Positions 24,684 to 35,571 of a stretch of DNA of 64,000 nt are shown piece after piece. Within the stretch, counting starts at the first letter, position 1; each line of letters begins with the position of its first letter. This DNA is from Nitzschia sp. pyKryTriq1 (taxonomy: Eukaryota; Bacillariophyta; Bacillariophyceae; Bacillariales; Bacillariaceae). A program made the translations under genes and the position numbers. The notes below the pieces were generated by a model. The model was given only the letters and a program-made list of their open reading frames with translations, made no database searches and was not told the DNA's origin. The stretch spans positions 2,067,751 through 2,131,750 of the forward strand of contig OY101118.1 of NCBI GenBank assembly GCA_956465555.1, read 5' to 3'.

Positions 24684-24984
24684 GTTTTCTTCCTTGTTCT
24701 TCAAGGTTTCCTCTTTATTTCTCACGTCAAGCGTTCGCTGCGAACGTCAACCTTGGAGAGGCAGAGTGCGCTATCCAGCACGTCCCCCTTTTTGGATAAC
24801 GCGCCGTAAGGCATCATCAGCCGTGACGTCACAAATTTGTGGATTCCAACATACGTTGGGATACTCCGAACGGTTCAACGGAAGCGTTGGGTTCGCCTCT
24901 CTGTTTTACCAAGGTTTGAGAATAGACGAAAACACCAGTAAAATAATTTATAATTTCTATATCACGTTAGAGATAACGCAGCCA
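24684..24984 (+). mobile_element. LTR-retrotransposon fossil, solo-LTR-like
   Basis: About 300 bp whose two ends match the repeat at 60771-61110 (reverse orientation there) at high identity, while the middle differs, so the two belong to related but distinct subfamilies. A purine-rich GACGAAAGAGG lies just before the start, as a polypurine tract would, and the sequence ends in CA. No internal element region follows, so it looks like a solo LTR. Boundaries are approximate; I did not find a clear target-site duplication. Family probably as for the element at 60771-61621. Confidence 0.55.
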
Positions 24985-25319
24985 CTCCAGTCAAGCGACA
25001 GTAAATCACAGCGCTACGGATCCGTTGGAAGCGCGCTATTTTAAAAGGTGTTTCTGCTATTTCACAACGCGCGTGCCACAAATAATACGTCAGCAAATAA
25101 CGATATTGCGTGATATAAAAAATAAAATTACACAGCGATTTCGATTTCTTATGATCATCATCTAATCTCCTCGTATTCTACAGTATTACTGTTCTCTTAC
25201 GATACTACTCGCTCATACAGGTAAGTTTTAACGTCCAACATACAACTACTGTAGAGTACTGTATTCAAACTACCGCAGAGTACTGTATTCAAACGCTACG
25301 AGTACTCGTAGTTCAGTCC

Positions 25320-25465
25320 TGTAGTTGTACCGGTACCGGTACGCACAACAATCGAAATAGGCCGGCGACCATGGGATTATTTTTCATGCGCGGCCGGCGC
25401 GAGAAGAAGCGCCAGTGCGCTTGAGAATACTTGTACCGTTACCTGGTACTGTACGAGTACCGGTA
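25320..25465. repeat. GTAC palindrome cluster
   Basis: Intergenic cluster containing GTACCGGTACCGGTAC and several TACCTGGTAC/GTACGAGTAC variants. Such motifs recur in most long intergenic regions of the window. Confidence 0.6.
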
Positions 25466-25558
25466 GTTGTACAGGGCAGTTGGGTATGGTTCTCTGGTAC
25501 AGGGCGCAGCGGGGGGCGTTCGTTGCGAACCGCTCACCCCCTTAGGCAAATAAAACTT

Positions 25559-25662
25559 GGAATTCCAAAATGGAAAATGGAATTCCAATTTCCAAAATGG
25601 AATTCCAAAATGGAATTTGGAATTCCAATTTCCATTTTGGAAAATGGAATTGGAATTCCAAG
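25559..25662. repeat. Alternating GGAATTCC / TTTCCAAAATGGAA palindrome array
   Basis: About 104 bp made almost only of two nested short palindromes: TTGGAATTCCAA and ATTTCCATTTTGGAAAT with variants. Both strands therefore read nearly the same and the stretch can fold on itself in several registers. It does not encode a plausible protein. Origin unknown; it may be a decayed inverted-repeat element or a satellite fragment. Confidence 0.75.
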
Positions 25663-25964
25663 GGCTTATGTATTTAAATTGACACTTAGGATTTTCGGGT
25701 TCAACGGTTCGCTGCAATTCTGCCGATAGCCGGAGAAATCCCGAAATTACCGCAGGTTGCTGGCGGGGCTGTCGAGCCAAAGTAGTGGCCATCTGCTCGG
25801 AAAAATGTACATATGGGTACCGGTACATAAGGTACAGTACTTGTACAGTACCGGTACCTGGAACATCCAAGGGTACGGGTCACCGCGCACTAACGTGGAA
25901 CTCGCTTTACGGGCACGCTTGGACAATGCTCTTTCGCGCTAGCCACGCTCCGTGGCAAAGCCCG

Positions 25965-26430
25965 CTTGGCCTGGGCCAAGACTTCTTGGCCTACTCTTGG
26001 CCCAGGCCAAGATTTCTTGGCCTAGTCTTGGCCCAAGGCCTAGCCCCTTTCTGTACCCCCAAAAGAGTAAACAGACTAGTCGTCGAATTTCAAACATCGC
26101 ATCAGCGCATCAGCGCTCATCATCCCATTTCATCAGGAAAAACAACAACGAAGGGTCGTATTTTGAATAGTAATCTACTCCGTAGTAGTCTACTACAAGA
26201 ACGCGGACATCTCAGACACGACTCTCGCCACTAGCAGTCGATCACCAACAGATTTTTTTAAAAAATGGGGGGGGGGGGAAGCACAGAGAAGGGGGGCTCT
26301 AGGCCAAGAATTCTTGGCCCAGGCCAAGAATTTTTGGCCTGGGCCAAGAATTCTTGGCCTATTCTTGGCCCAGGCCAAGATATCTTGGCCTGGGCCAAGA
26401 ATTCTTGGCCCAGGCCAAGAACCGTGGGCC
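25965..26430. repeat. Fold-back structure with CTTGGCCCAGGCCAAG subrepeats
   Basis: Two arms, 25965-26043 and about 26299-26430, built from the palindromes TTGGCCCAGGCCAA, CTTGGCCTGGGCCAAG and GGCCAAGAATTCTTGGCC, flank about 255 bp of unrelated sequence with a run of 13 G. Each arm is internally palindromic, and the outer flanks (ACGCTCCGTGGC on the left, GTGGGCCACGCT on the right) are also roughly complementary. This resembles fold-back (FB-type) DNA elements, whose long inverted repeats consist of short subrepeats, but I see no coding capacity and no certain target duplication. Two independent palindromic minisatellites are an alternative. Confidence 0.6.
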
Positions 26431-27220
26431 ACGCTGAGAAGCAGACACCGCGGTTTCGATTTAACGCGCTTTTGAGTTCAGTGGAGGAAGGTGGAGCGCG
26501 CGTGATCGCTCGATCCTTGGATGTTCCTGGTACTGTACTGCATTGGTACAGCACCAGGTACTAGTACATACTCGTACATACCGTACAGTAGCGCGCCTTC
26601 TTGCTCTACCACTGGTAGAATGTTTTATTGGCGGCACCATTACTGGTTCTTTACCAGGTACAGTCCTGGGTCTTGTACAGTACTCGTGCAGTAGTACCGG
26701 TACTCAGATGATACAGGATGGTTCTTAAGGTCCCTACTGGAGATATTTATGCATGGCGGTCGGTATTGGTATTGGGCAAAGCTACGTACAGTTTGTACTG
26801 GAGTAGTGAAGACTGCCAAAGCTCTCATGATCTGATCGGAAGCTCGTTTCATTCTTTCAATCTTCATTTCTGTATAATTCATTGATGTTACCTAGGGAGT
26901 AGAAATTGTTTCGCCTTCGCACTGATATAAGCCTTCACTAAAAGTTCTCGAGTGATGATCGGAACTTTTGTTCGGAGTGCCAGAGGAAGTCAGCGACGCT
27001 TGGTGGAACACGACACACATCATCGATTCTCGACGAAAAAAGATCTCCCTGCTACTTTTGAAGCCTACACAGTACTGCTCGAAAAATTCTGCCAAAAAGG
27101 AAAAAAATCTAACGACGACGACGACGACCGCAGAAGTTTCTACCAAAGCATCAGTCAACATAATTTTGACATCGACGTCGTTTCATTGCCGAATCGAATT
27201 TTGACAGCAAAACGATCACC
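26431..27220. other. Upstream region of the DUR3-type gene
   Basis: GTAC palindromes dominate 26520-26710. From about 26940 to 27220 the sequence is probably promoter and 5' UTR of the symporter, ending in CAAAACGATCACCATG. ORFs on both strands here are short and unsupported. Confidence 0.45.
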
Positions 27221-29579
27221 ATGACCATCGAGGATAAAGACAACATCTTCCCCCCCTTCCTCAAGTACAGTGGGGATACCTCCTTCTTTGGAGGTGAACC
27301 TCCTCTGTCTGAGGGTATTGGATACTTGGTTGTGCTCGGATTTGGATTGCTCTTCAGTCTGATCACAACTGCCCTTGTCTTGTTGAACAAGTATTTCGGT
27401 GCCAAGGGTGAAATCACCTCCGAACATTTCAAGTAAGTGCTTCTTCCTTTGTCACAATGCAACTTTGTTATTGCAACATACTCATCCTACGATTTTGTTC
27501 TTCAGCACCGCTGGACGCATGATCAAGACTGGTTTGACCGCCAGTGTTATCGTCAGTCAATGGACTTGGGCCGCCACTCTCCTCCAATCTTCAAACGTTG
27601 CCTGGCAATACGGTGTCTCCGGACCTTTCTGGTAAGTGATGACAACACTTTCGAGTGTTCTGTTTTCATTCATGTCACTTTACTTTTGTCTGACAAATTT
27701 CTCCATTTCAGGTATGCCTCCGGAGCAACCATCCAGGTTTTGCTTTTCGGAGTTTTGGCCATCAAGTTGAAGAAGATCGCTCCGAGTAGCCACACTGTGT
27801 GCGAGATTGTCAACGCCCGCTGGGGTCGTAATGCCCACAAGACCTTCTTGTTCTTCTGCTTCTGCGCCAACATCATCGTGACCTCCATGCTTTTGCTCGG
27901 TGGAGCTGCCACCGTCCAAGCCTTGACTGGAGTTGACTACCGTCTTGCGGCGTTCTTGATCCCCTGGGGTGTCATCATTTACACCGCGTCTGGAGGTCTT
28001 CAAGCTACTTTCTTGGCCAGTTACATCCACACTGCTATTATCTTCGCTGTCCTCATCCTCATGGTTTTCCTCGTATACGTCAAGATTTACTCTTCCGACG
28101 TCATCTACTCTTTCTTGGACACAGTCATTAATTACACTGAAGACGAGTGCAAGCTGATTTGGTCCGCCAATGGAACTATCGAGTCTACATTCTACGAAGA
28201 GGGAGTCTACGCCTGTGGCCCCGTCCCTGGAAACCGTGACGGATCCTACCTCACCATGCTCTCCAGTGGTGGTCTCATGTTTGGAATTATTAACATTGTC
28301 GGAAATTTCGGAACCGTCTTTGTTGACCAATCTTACTGGCAATCCGCCATTGCTGCACGACCCGCCAGTGCCGCTCGTGGATACTTGCTTGGAGGGTAAG
28401 TTTTCCAATCTCAAATTCTGCAGGTTTGCTCCATATTTCCGATTTCTGACTTTTTCCATCATTTTCAGACTCTGCTGGTTTGCCATTCCTTTCTCCCTCG
28501 CCACCTCGCTCGGCTTGGCTTCCACCGCTTTGCAGCTCCCAATTACATCCACTGAGGCTGGAGATGGTTTGGTGCCCCCTGCTGTTGCCACTGAACTCCT
28601 TGGACAAGCTGGAGCCATTCTCATCTTGATCATGCTTTTCATGGCTATTGTCTCCACCGGATCTGCCGAGTCTATTGCCGTATCCTCGCTTGTCGCCTAC
28701 GACATCTATCGTGAATACATCAACCCCGAAGCCACCGGAGCCCAGATTCTCTATGTTTCTCGTGTTGTCGTTGTCGGTTTCGGCCTCGTCATGGGTGCTC
28801 TAGCCATTCTCTTGTTCGAGATTGGCTTGAATCTTGGATGGGTCTACCTCTTCATGGGAATTGTCATCGGATCTGCCGTTATTCCCTTGTGGAACATGAT
28901 GACCTGGAAGAAGGCCTCTGGAACCGGTGCCATCCTTGCTGCATGGGGTGGTTTCATCTTGGCTGTCAGTGGCTGGCTCATTGCTGCCAAAATCCAAAGC
29001 GACGAGATTTCCATTGCCTCTCTCGGGACCAACGAAGTCATGCTTTCCGGAAACTTGATCGCTATCTGCTCGTCTGGACTCATTCATGGATTCTGGTCCG
29101 TCTTCGTGGACCCCCAAGATTACGACTTTTCGACACTCGATGCCAAAATTACTCTTGTCGAAGCCGACATGCGTGGTTTGACTGAAGAGGAGAAGGATCC
29201 TGTTGCCCTCCGTCGTGCCGAGCGCTGGATCACCCGCCGTGGATACATCTTGACGTTGATTTTGATTATCATCTGGCCCCTGCTTTCCGTCCCTGCCGGT
29301 GTCTTCACCCAGTCTTACTTTGCTTTCTGGGTTTTGGTTGCCATTGCCTGGGGATTCGGAGCTGCGCTCGTTATCACCATTCTTCCTTTGGTCGAGAGTG
29401 CCACCGAAATCAACATGGTCCTTGGAGGAGTCTTGAACGCCATCACCGGAAAGACCCCCAACCGTCCTGACTTGGCTGAACAAGAAGAAGCTGAGAAGGC
29501 GGTCGAGGAGGAGGAGGAAGGCCCCACCAAGGTCGAGACTCCTGCCGAAGAGACCCCTGCCGAAGTCGAGGAAGCCTAA
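27221..29579 (+). CDS. DUR3: Urea/sodium (or proton) symporter, DUR3 type
   Basis: Member of the sodium:solute symporter family (SSF/SLC5), closest in character to the urea symporter DUR3 of fungi, plants and diatoms; it would import urea across the plasma membrane. Four exons (27221-27432, 27506-27631, 27712-28395, 28469-29579) join in frame to 710 aa, all with GTAAGT-type donors. About 15 hydrophobic helices are visible. DUR3-like segments include [54 protein letters not shown] and [19 protein letters not shown]. The C-terminus is a charged cytosolic tail ([18 protein letters not shown]). Codon use (GTC, TCC, GGA, AAG) is visibly more biased than in neighbours, suggesting high expression. 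Substrate is inferred from family resemblance; choline or other SSF substrates are less likely. Confidence 0.88.
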
Positions 29580-30665
29580 ATCAGGTCGGTAATTACCACT
29601 GACGAGACTCGGCATCTTTTTTTTTGCCTGAAGTCGGTTTCCATATATGTTATTACTTTCTAAACTATTGGTTTACTGTGTCTAATATTGTGTTTTTAAG
29701 CAAGTATCCTTTGCTCTTACGTTAGAGAGAGACCCCTCCATGCCACAACATGTGCCATCATGGTACAGCAGCGATAGCGGTTTGGTAGGGGTTTGTCCCG
29801 TAATGCCCAAAGGCACGCTGCATGACGTGGAATCTAACTGCAGTACGTCCGCAATAATGTACAGTACTCCCGACGGGGGCCTCTGGCTCTACTCTCTACC
29901 GGTACTCTCTAGCTAGAGCAGTAGAGCAGAAGAACCACTGCACTCGAACTGGTACTCTTATCTCGTTCACTCAGCATCAGCTTTTCGGCAGGGGCTCATT
30001 CGTGTTTCTAGCTCCTTCCGCCGTCCAAGAAGCTACTCCATGATAATCACATCACCTTAAAAGAAGTTCGAAGACAAAGACATGCCTGCAAGAAGGGATA
30101 CTGGTGGTAGTACCGGTAGAGAGGAGGAGGAGGAGTCGAGGATTCTCGTCGTCGTCGTCAACGTCGTTGTTGTCGTCGTCTGTGCGATACAACTACCAGG
30201 TAAATATGTACCGGTACCAGGTACCACCAGAACCAGGTACGAGTACTGTACCTGGTACGCTGGACGACTCGAACTGCGAAATCCTGATTTTCGGTTGCAC
30301 GCTTTGATGTGCGGTTCCGACAGCCGCACGAACAACACATGGTGGCGCCACAAGCCAACGGAAAGGCAGTCGAGACCCAAAATCTGTAAAGGAGATGTAG
30401 CGTGAGAAGATCTCCCGGTACGAATTCTACGTAAATCCAACACTCGACGATCCCGTGACTTCATTTTTACCTCCCGCCCAAGACAGAAGATTATAATGAG
30501 GTCACACATGAATTGTGGATGCCGATGATCGGATATTTTTATTTAACGCCTTCGAGTCATTTAGTCTCGCGAGAATCTGAAGAATTTGGAAAACTCGGTG
30601 CATCAGGACATTATTTGCCCACTGATCTCACAATTTGTGGAAACGACGTCTCTCACTACAAAAAG
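29580..30665. other. Intergenic, no gene seen
   Basis: Contains a dense GTAC-palindrome patch (about 30105-30260), GTC/GAC trinucleotide repeats (30150-30180) and the probable promoter of the silaffin-like gene. An in-frame ATG exists at 30513, but the downstream ATG at 30666 begins a clean signal peptide and is preferred. Confidence 0.45.
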
Positions 30666-32208
30666 ATGTTTCGAATCACTGCAACTTTACTCGTACTATT
30701 TTGCTCGCCTCTGAAGCTGCTTATCGCTGAGGAAGTGGAAGAACGCAATGGTAGTATCCGTCGCCGCCAACATGAACTCTATGGCATAGCACCCCACCAT
30801 CGTCGAAACCTCTACGTTGATGCTGATGTGGACGATGAGAAGCCGAAGCGAGAGCTTGCGGAGAAGTTTGACGATCTCAACGCAGATTTGGAATGGGAGC
30901 GAATTTTGGAAAGCGAGTATGAAAACATGAGTATGGACTGCATTCCTATCAATTCCAATTCGAAAAAATCCAAGAAATCGTCCAAGGCGTCAAAGAAATC
31001 GAAAGGTAAGCGCCTGAAGACACCATCTCAAGCCCCACTTATACCGATGACATACCGTCTAACATCATTCCAATACACGCTCTACTAGCTTCAACTAAAG
31101 GTGTACGATACGGTAAGCATTCAAAGACCAACATCAAGTGTGCTGAATCGAAATGATGCGACATGCGTTGTTCCATGTTTGGTATGGCATGATCACGACT
31201 AGAATCACACACTGATCGCCTTCATTGTTATTGTTTTAGGCAAAGGCTATTGTGAGGATGGAAAAGGAAAAAGTGTCAGCGCCAAATCCAGCAAATCCAG
31301 CAAGAGTAGCAAGAGCAGCAAGAGCAGCAAAACCAGCGGCAAGGGCAAAGGCTACAGCGAAGATACCGGCAAAGGAAAAGGAGCTGGAAGCAGCAAAGGT
31401 AGCAAGAGCAGCAAGAGCAGCAAAAACAGTGGTAAAGGCAACGGTAAAGGCGACAGCGAAGATACTGGCAAAGGAAAAGGAGCTGGAAGCAGCAAAGGCA
31501 GCAAGAGTAGCAAGAGCAGCAAAAGCAGTGGTAAAGGCAATGGCAAAGGCGACAGCGAAGATACCGGCAAAGGAAAAGGAGCTGGAAGCAGCAAAGGCAG
31601 CAAGAGTAGCAAGAGCAGCAAAAGCAGTGGTAAAGGCAATGGCAAAGGCGACAGCGAAGATACCGGCAAAGGAAAAGGAGCTGGAAGCAGCAAAGGTAGC
31701 AAGAGCAGCAAAAGCAGTGGTAAAGGCAACGGTAAAGGCGACAGCGAAGATACCGGCAAAGGAAAAGGAGCTGGAAGCAGCAAAGGCAGCAAAAGCAGTG
31801 GTAAAGGAAATGGGTGAGTACGAAGTGTCAAGATCGCTTGATAGACCAGTCGCTGTCAATTGGGTTCCCGTATGCGCGAGAATCATCGTACTCTGCCTCC
31901 TTGCTGACTGACCAATTTTTCCATCTATTTCTACTACCCTCGCACTCTTGATACTGCAGAAAAGGCAAAGGCCAGGATGACTACATGCCCCCGGCGGGTT
32001 CTCCGGGGTAAGTAATCGTTGAATCGAGTCTGTGGTACTTTATGATCAGGGCAATAGTATCTCACAAAGTTCTTGCATAAATTACAGTAAAGGCGCTAAG
32101 AGCAGCAAGTCCAGTAAGAGTAGCGGCGGTAAGGGCGGAGGCAAGGGTTCTAAGCGCAGCAGGGTTCTCTTGAATTATCCAGGAAGGACCTTGACAGCTC
32201 CCCATTAG
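30666..32208 (+). CDS. Silaffin-like secreted Lys/Ser/Gly repeat protein
   Basis: Five exons (30666-31005, a 24-nt microexon 31089-31112, 31240-31813, 31960-32007, 32088-32208) join in frame to 368 aa. Residues 1-21 are a signal peptide (MFRITATLLVLFCSPLKLLIA). A propeptide-like segment follows with RRNL, an R-x-L site of the sort cleaved in diatom silaffins and cingulins. Then come acidic residues and KKSKKSSKASKKSKG. Exon 3 encodes KSSKSSKSSKSSKSSK, a KxxK series matching the pentalysine clusters that direct silaffins to biosilica, then about five tandem units with cores GKGKGAGSSKGSKSSKSS and GKGNGKGDSEDTG. The C-terminal region repeats KSSKSSKSSGGKGG. The expected role, by resemblance, is silica deposition or cell-wall targeting. 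Another frame of exon 3 is also open but gives only an Ala/Lys artefact. The microexon is optional for frame. Confidence 0.8.
31340..31810 (+). repeat. Coding tandem repeat of the silaffin-like gene
   Basis: About five tandem units of roughly 85-105 bp within exon 3, nearly identical in DNA and differing mainly in the number of AGCAAG (Ser-Lys) triplet pairs. This is typical of recent slippage or unequal exchange, and the copy number is likely to vary between strains. Confidence 0.85.
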
Positions 32209-34222
32209 TTTGGTTCTTTGCGAATATGGATATCTTCATTTTATTCCATGCTTGTCGAAGGCCACCTCGTCTGCTCGTAGCAACAACCACGTGCTACTGT
32301 TTAAGCAGAACATAATCAGCTATCGACGATGTGCTTGGCGCAAAGACGATAATCATACATCTTAGTAATAATTAATGATCCTGTCACCATAAGGATCATA
32401 TCATTTCAATTCCATATATTTCTCTAGTATTGTCTTGATTCAGTAGTGGTGGTCGACGATTGGGTGGACACCAACAAAATCAACATTTTACACATGATTT
32501 CCTGCGGAAGATCGTTCGTTTCATTTTGCTGTTATCTTGAGCCAGTACTACTAGTGGTCGACGATTGGGTAGACACCAACAAAATCAACACTTTACACAT
32601 GATTTCCGCCTGCCGAAGGATCGTTCGAGAGCGAGGTGCGTACTGCAAAGCTTCTCCCCGTTCGCATCATCGAATATTTCGAAGAAGACCCGTGTCGAGA
32701 AAGGCAAGAAAGGCTGGATCCCAAGGGCATCGTCTCTCCCTACCATACTACAAAAAACGATCCCCCAACGAGATGAAGTATGTGACAAAATCAGGACGAG
32801 CTGTTTATGAGACAATTTCGTTCCCACTGATAGGCCAGTACAGTGTACGACTTAAATCTGATATTATAGCCCTTCATGTGGTCTTCGGCCAGGAATTGGC
32901 ATTCCACATGATGTGCATTATTATTATGTCGTGCAGACGATACGCGCGGCCGTATGTACTGTACAGTATGTACTTGCGAGAACGAGCATACTCTAGAGGT
33001 ACCACGATAAACCAGCTCGTCAGACGTGCTAATGGAGCCGCATGCACAGTGGTGTTGACCCGGAGGCAGTATCCCAAACGCAAGCGCGAAGCCCTGGGTT
33101 TCCCATACTGTCATCCCATCAGGATGGTAAATTATAGTAGATTGGTTTTTGTCTACGAATAAACTGCAATCCAGTGGCCCTTTCAAGAAATTGAGCAAAA
33201 TATCCTTGCGAGCGAGGCAATCCGAGGATCCTGTGAGTCATTTTCGTCTTTTCAACGAAGTTCTTATAGATTTATTCTGTTTCTTTGGGTGTTCTTATAG
33301 ATTTATTACGTTTATGCCTAGCGAAAAGTAGCCGAAAATACGAAAATGACGGCCGTTTGGTAGGAAATGGGCCCTTTTCCGCAAAATTCTTTTAGAACTG
33401 CTACCTATGTGGCCGCGGGGTTGCCTCCATCTACCTCTCACATTGCGCAACTACAGTAGCTTACGAAGTAAAAAAATAGTCCAACTAACCAGGGTACCAG
33501 GTAGAGTGAGCATTGCTCTAGACTAGTGGTCATCCCAACAGGTACCAGTACCATATACAGAGTCGTTTGCAAACTATCGGGCTATGCCATGAAAATGTGC
33601 CGGCGGGTAATGGTACAGTGGTAGGTACCAAAGTACCAGGTACAGGTATGCCATGGTACCTGTCGGGATTACCACTAACTCTAGCTGTGTTAAAAAATGG
33701 AACAGAAACCGAGGGGAAATCGACTGTCCTCAAACGCCTTCTCGTTCTCGGGTAGTACTGAGGTTCGTTCTGAACTATGATAGCGTCAGCAGCAACAAGA
33801 CGACTCTTTACTAGAAAAGTTAGAACCATGTTTCGGGATAATATCTAGCTAGGAGTCACCCTCTACCTTCTGCTTGGAGAGATCCCTCTCCACCTGCTGA
33901 ATCTACATTCAACAATGAAAGTGTCCCGACAAATTAATGATGTAGCGTGGATACTGGACGGCGCTCAAACAAAATACTATTACTACTGTAAGAAGAGAAC
34001 TGTCGTCAAATAATGTTCCGACTGATTCAAATTTAAGCCGGGCCCCATCACCAAATGCAGAAAAGCATGCCGCATCTCCTTTACCATTCATGATTCTATG
34101 AACATCACCCATATCAAACACATCTTGAAGCTGTTTGCCATGTACCGCGACATCGAGCAGCCGTACTGGTACGTATGCACACCATAAAACATGATGCCAG
34201 TTCGGCACGATATTCGAATACA
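32209..34222. other. Long intergenic stretch, no supported gene
   Basis: Holds a direct repeat of about 70 bp (32449-32517 and 32554-32628, offset 105 bp, beginning GTGGTCGACGATTGGGT). A 238-codon open frame at 32446-33162 spans this repeat, lacks a domain and seems accidental. GTTCTTATAGATTTATT occurs twice near 33260-33310, and a dense GTAC patch covers 33490-33670. Confidence 0.45.
32449..32628 (+). repeat. Direct repeat of about 70 bp, two copies
   Basis: Two adjacent copies (32449-32517 and about 32554-32628) sharing GTGGTCGACGATTGGGT, GACACCAACAAAATCAACA and TTTACACATGATTTCC, with a few substitutions. The 105-bp offset indicates a local tandem duplication. Function unknown. Confidence 0.8.
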
Positions 34223-34684
34223 TTAGTTGGATGCCATGGGTTCCTGAAAGTAATGAGCATACTGGTGCGACTGCTGGATAGTGATCATTTTATTGTAGAT
34301 ATCCAAGTCCATATCGGTTCCAAGGTCACGAGAAATAAAAGCCTGTTACATCATGAGAGAAACATGTGAGCGACCTACTTTTCGTAGCAAAAACAACAGT
34401 GCGCGCGTCATTTTGATTTCTGGTGCAATATGCAATAATAATCGTACCATGAGAGTCGTGGCGTCCTGTGCACTTCCAATGATTTCAACACACTTATCAG
34501 GGTTCACCATAAGCGCTTCCGCGACGTTATCGGTGTCCAGCGTGATGTTGGTACCATCGGCAGCCTGCAGAGTATTCGGCCCGACAATCTTCCCGACGGC
34601 GCTCACGATCATTCCGCTGTATTGCTGAGATTGAAGCATGCCGCCGTTGATGCGGGGGTAAGCTCCGTCTTCTTGGTCTGCCAT
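34223..34684 (-). CDS. RPA3: Replication protein A 14-kDa subunit
   Basis: Smallest subunit of the single-stranded-DNA-binding RPA trimer in nuclear replication and repair. Two exons (34448-34684, 34223-34342) join at phase 0 to 118 aa, the normal RPA3 length. Residues 10-20 (PRINGGMLQSQQYSG) match the family's N-terminal 'R-N-GM' helix. The single OB fold follows (GMIVSAVGKIV ... TNITLDTDN ... KCVEIIGSAQDATTLM). Exon 2 supplies the C-terminal helix (LDIYNKMITIQQSHQYAHYF) that would join the RPA three-helix bundle. The intron has a GTACGA donor, and reading through it gives a spurious hydrophobic tail. RAD51 lies about 10 kb away in the same orientation, but nothing suggests linkage. Confidence 0.85.
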
Positions 34685-35571
34685 CTTGGAAACAAATAGA
34701 GTTACTAGAGGAGTAATAGAGGTTATTTGGATCGTAACGGTACTTGTAGACGACTTGGTCTGCCTGTTTGATTAGTTGTGGCAATGACAACGTGATGACA
34801 GGGGCTGCCCCCCGCGCCTGCTGACCGCGATTGGGTTTGGGTCTTTTTTGGAGCCACTTTCACGTAGAATTGGTGCCAAGATGTACTGTACCGTACCTGG
34901 TACCGTCCGTACAGCACAGCGAAAGTTGCTGTCCCTCCCTCCGCCGCACCCCCCTCGCTCGCTCCGCTACTAGCTGTTGGCAGGATCGAAGAAGAATCAT
35001 CAATATCTGGCGCGAAGATGAAAAAGTCGACTGGTACGACCTCGAATCGGTCTGAGATTATTCGAGTGCATGCATGAATGGATCAAAACTGGAAACTGCA
35101 CAACTGCAGCTCCCCTCTACCACAGGTAGCTAGCAGAAGAGTCTATTTCTAGTTTAGACCACAAGTAACGAGAGCATGGATCAATGATTACTGCCGACAA
35201 ACAACGACATCCCTTTCCACCAAGAATGACCGGCAAGATAGGTACAGGATATGACAACACGAGTAGCCAGAGAATATTTTTGACAAACAACCGGCCATCT
35301 CCTTTGTATATAGCTCCAACAATTTGCTCGGTTGCGCCTCCGCGAGGACCCCTATGTTTGGTATGTATCATATCCATACAAGTACAGACATAAAATACAA
35401 CGCATAGTCTTCTACTATATCCAAACGTACGTACGTGCTGACTATATTCCAAAATGGCACTGGAATATCAGAATGCCCCTGCATAGTTAAATCTTCTTGG
35501 TCGAACAAGACTTCAGATATCCCCATAACTTCTTGTTGTTCCCCTGTCCAAAGTGAAACCAGCAACGGATC
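34685..35571. other. Intergenic, no gene seen
   Basis: Short GTAC motifs near 34890-34915. An unsupported minus-strand frame covers 35117-35452. The right part is probably 3' UTR of the dephospho-CoA kinase gene. Confidence 0.45.

Noticed and set aside
25559-26430. CRISPR-like array
   Set aside because: Repeats are palindromic and adjoining, without regular unique spacers, in a nuclear eukaryotic context.
25415-26564. Several 60-150 codon frames across the palindrome arrays
   Set aside because: They translate palindromic repeats on both strands and have no coding signal.
28800-29615. A 271-codon minus-strand frame, and a similar one at 27680-28657
   Set aside because: Shadows of the strongly codon-biased DUR3-type gene.
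31252-31911. A 219-codon Ala/Lys frame and a Leu/Pro minus-strand frame over the silaffin-like exon
   Set aside because: Both are alternative frames of the Ser-Lys-Gly repeat. Only the KSSK frame connects through splice sites to the signal peptide and to the downstream exons.
32446-33162. A 238-codon plus-strand frame
   Set aside because: It spans a direct repeat and GTAC motifs, has no domain or signal, and is of poor composition.
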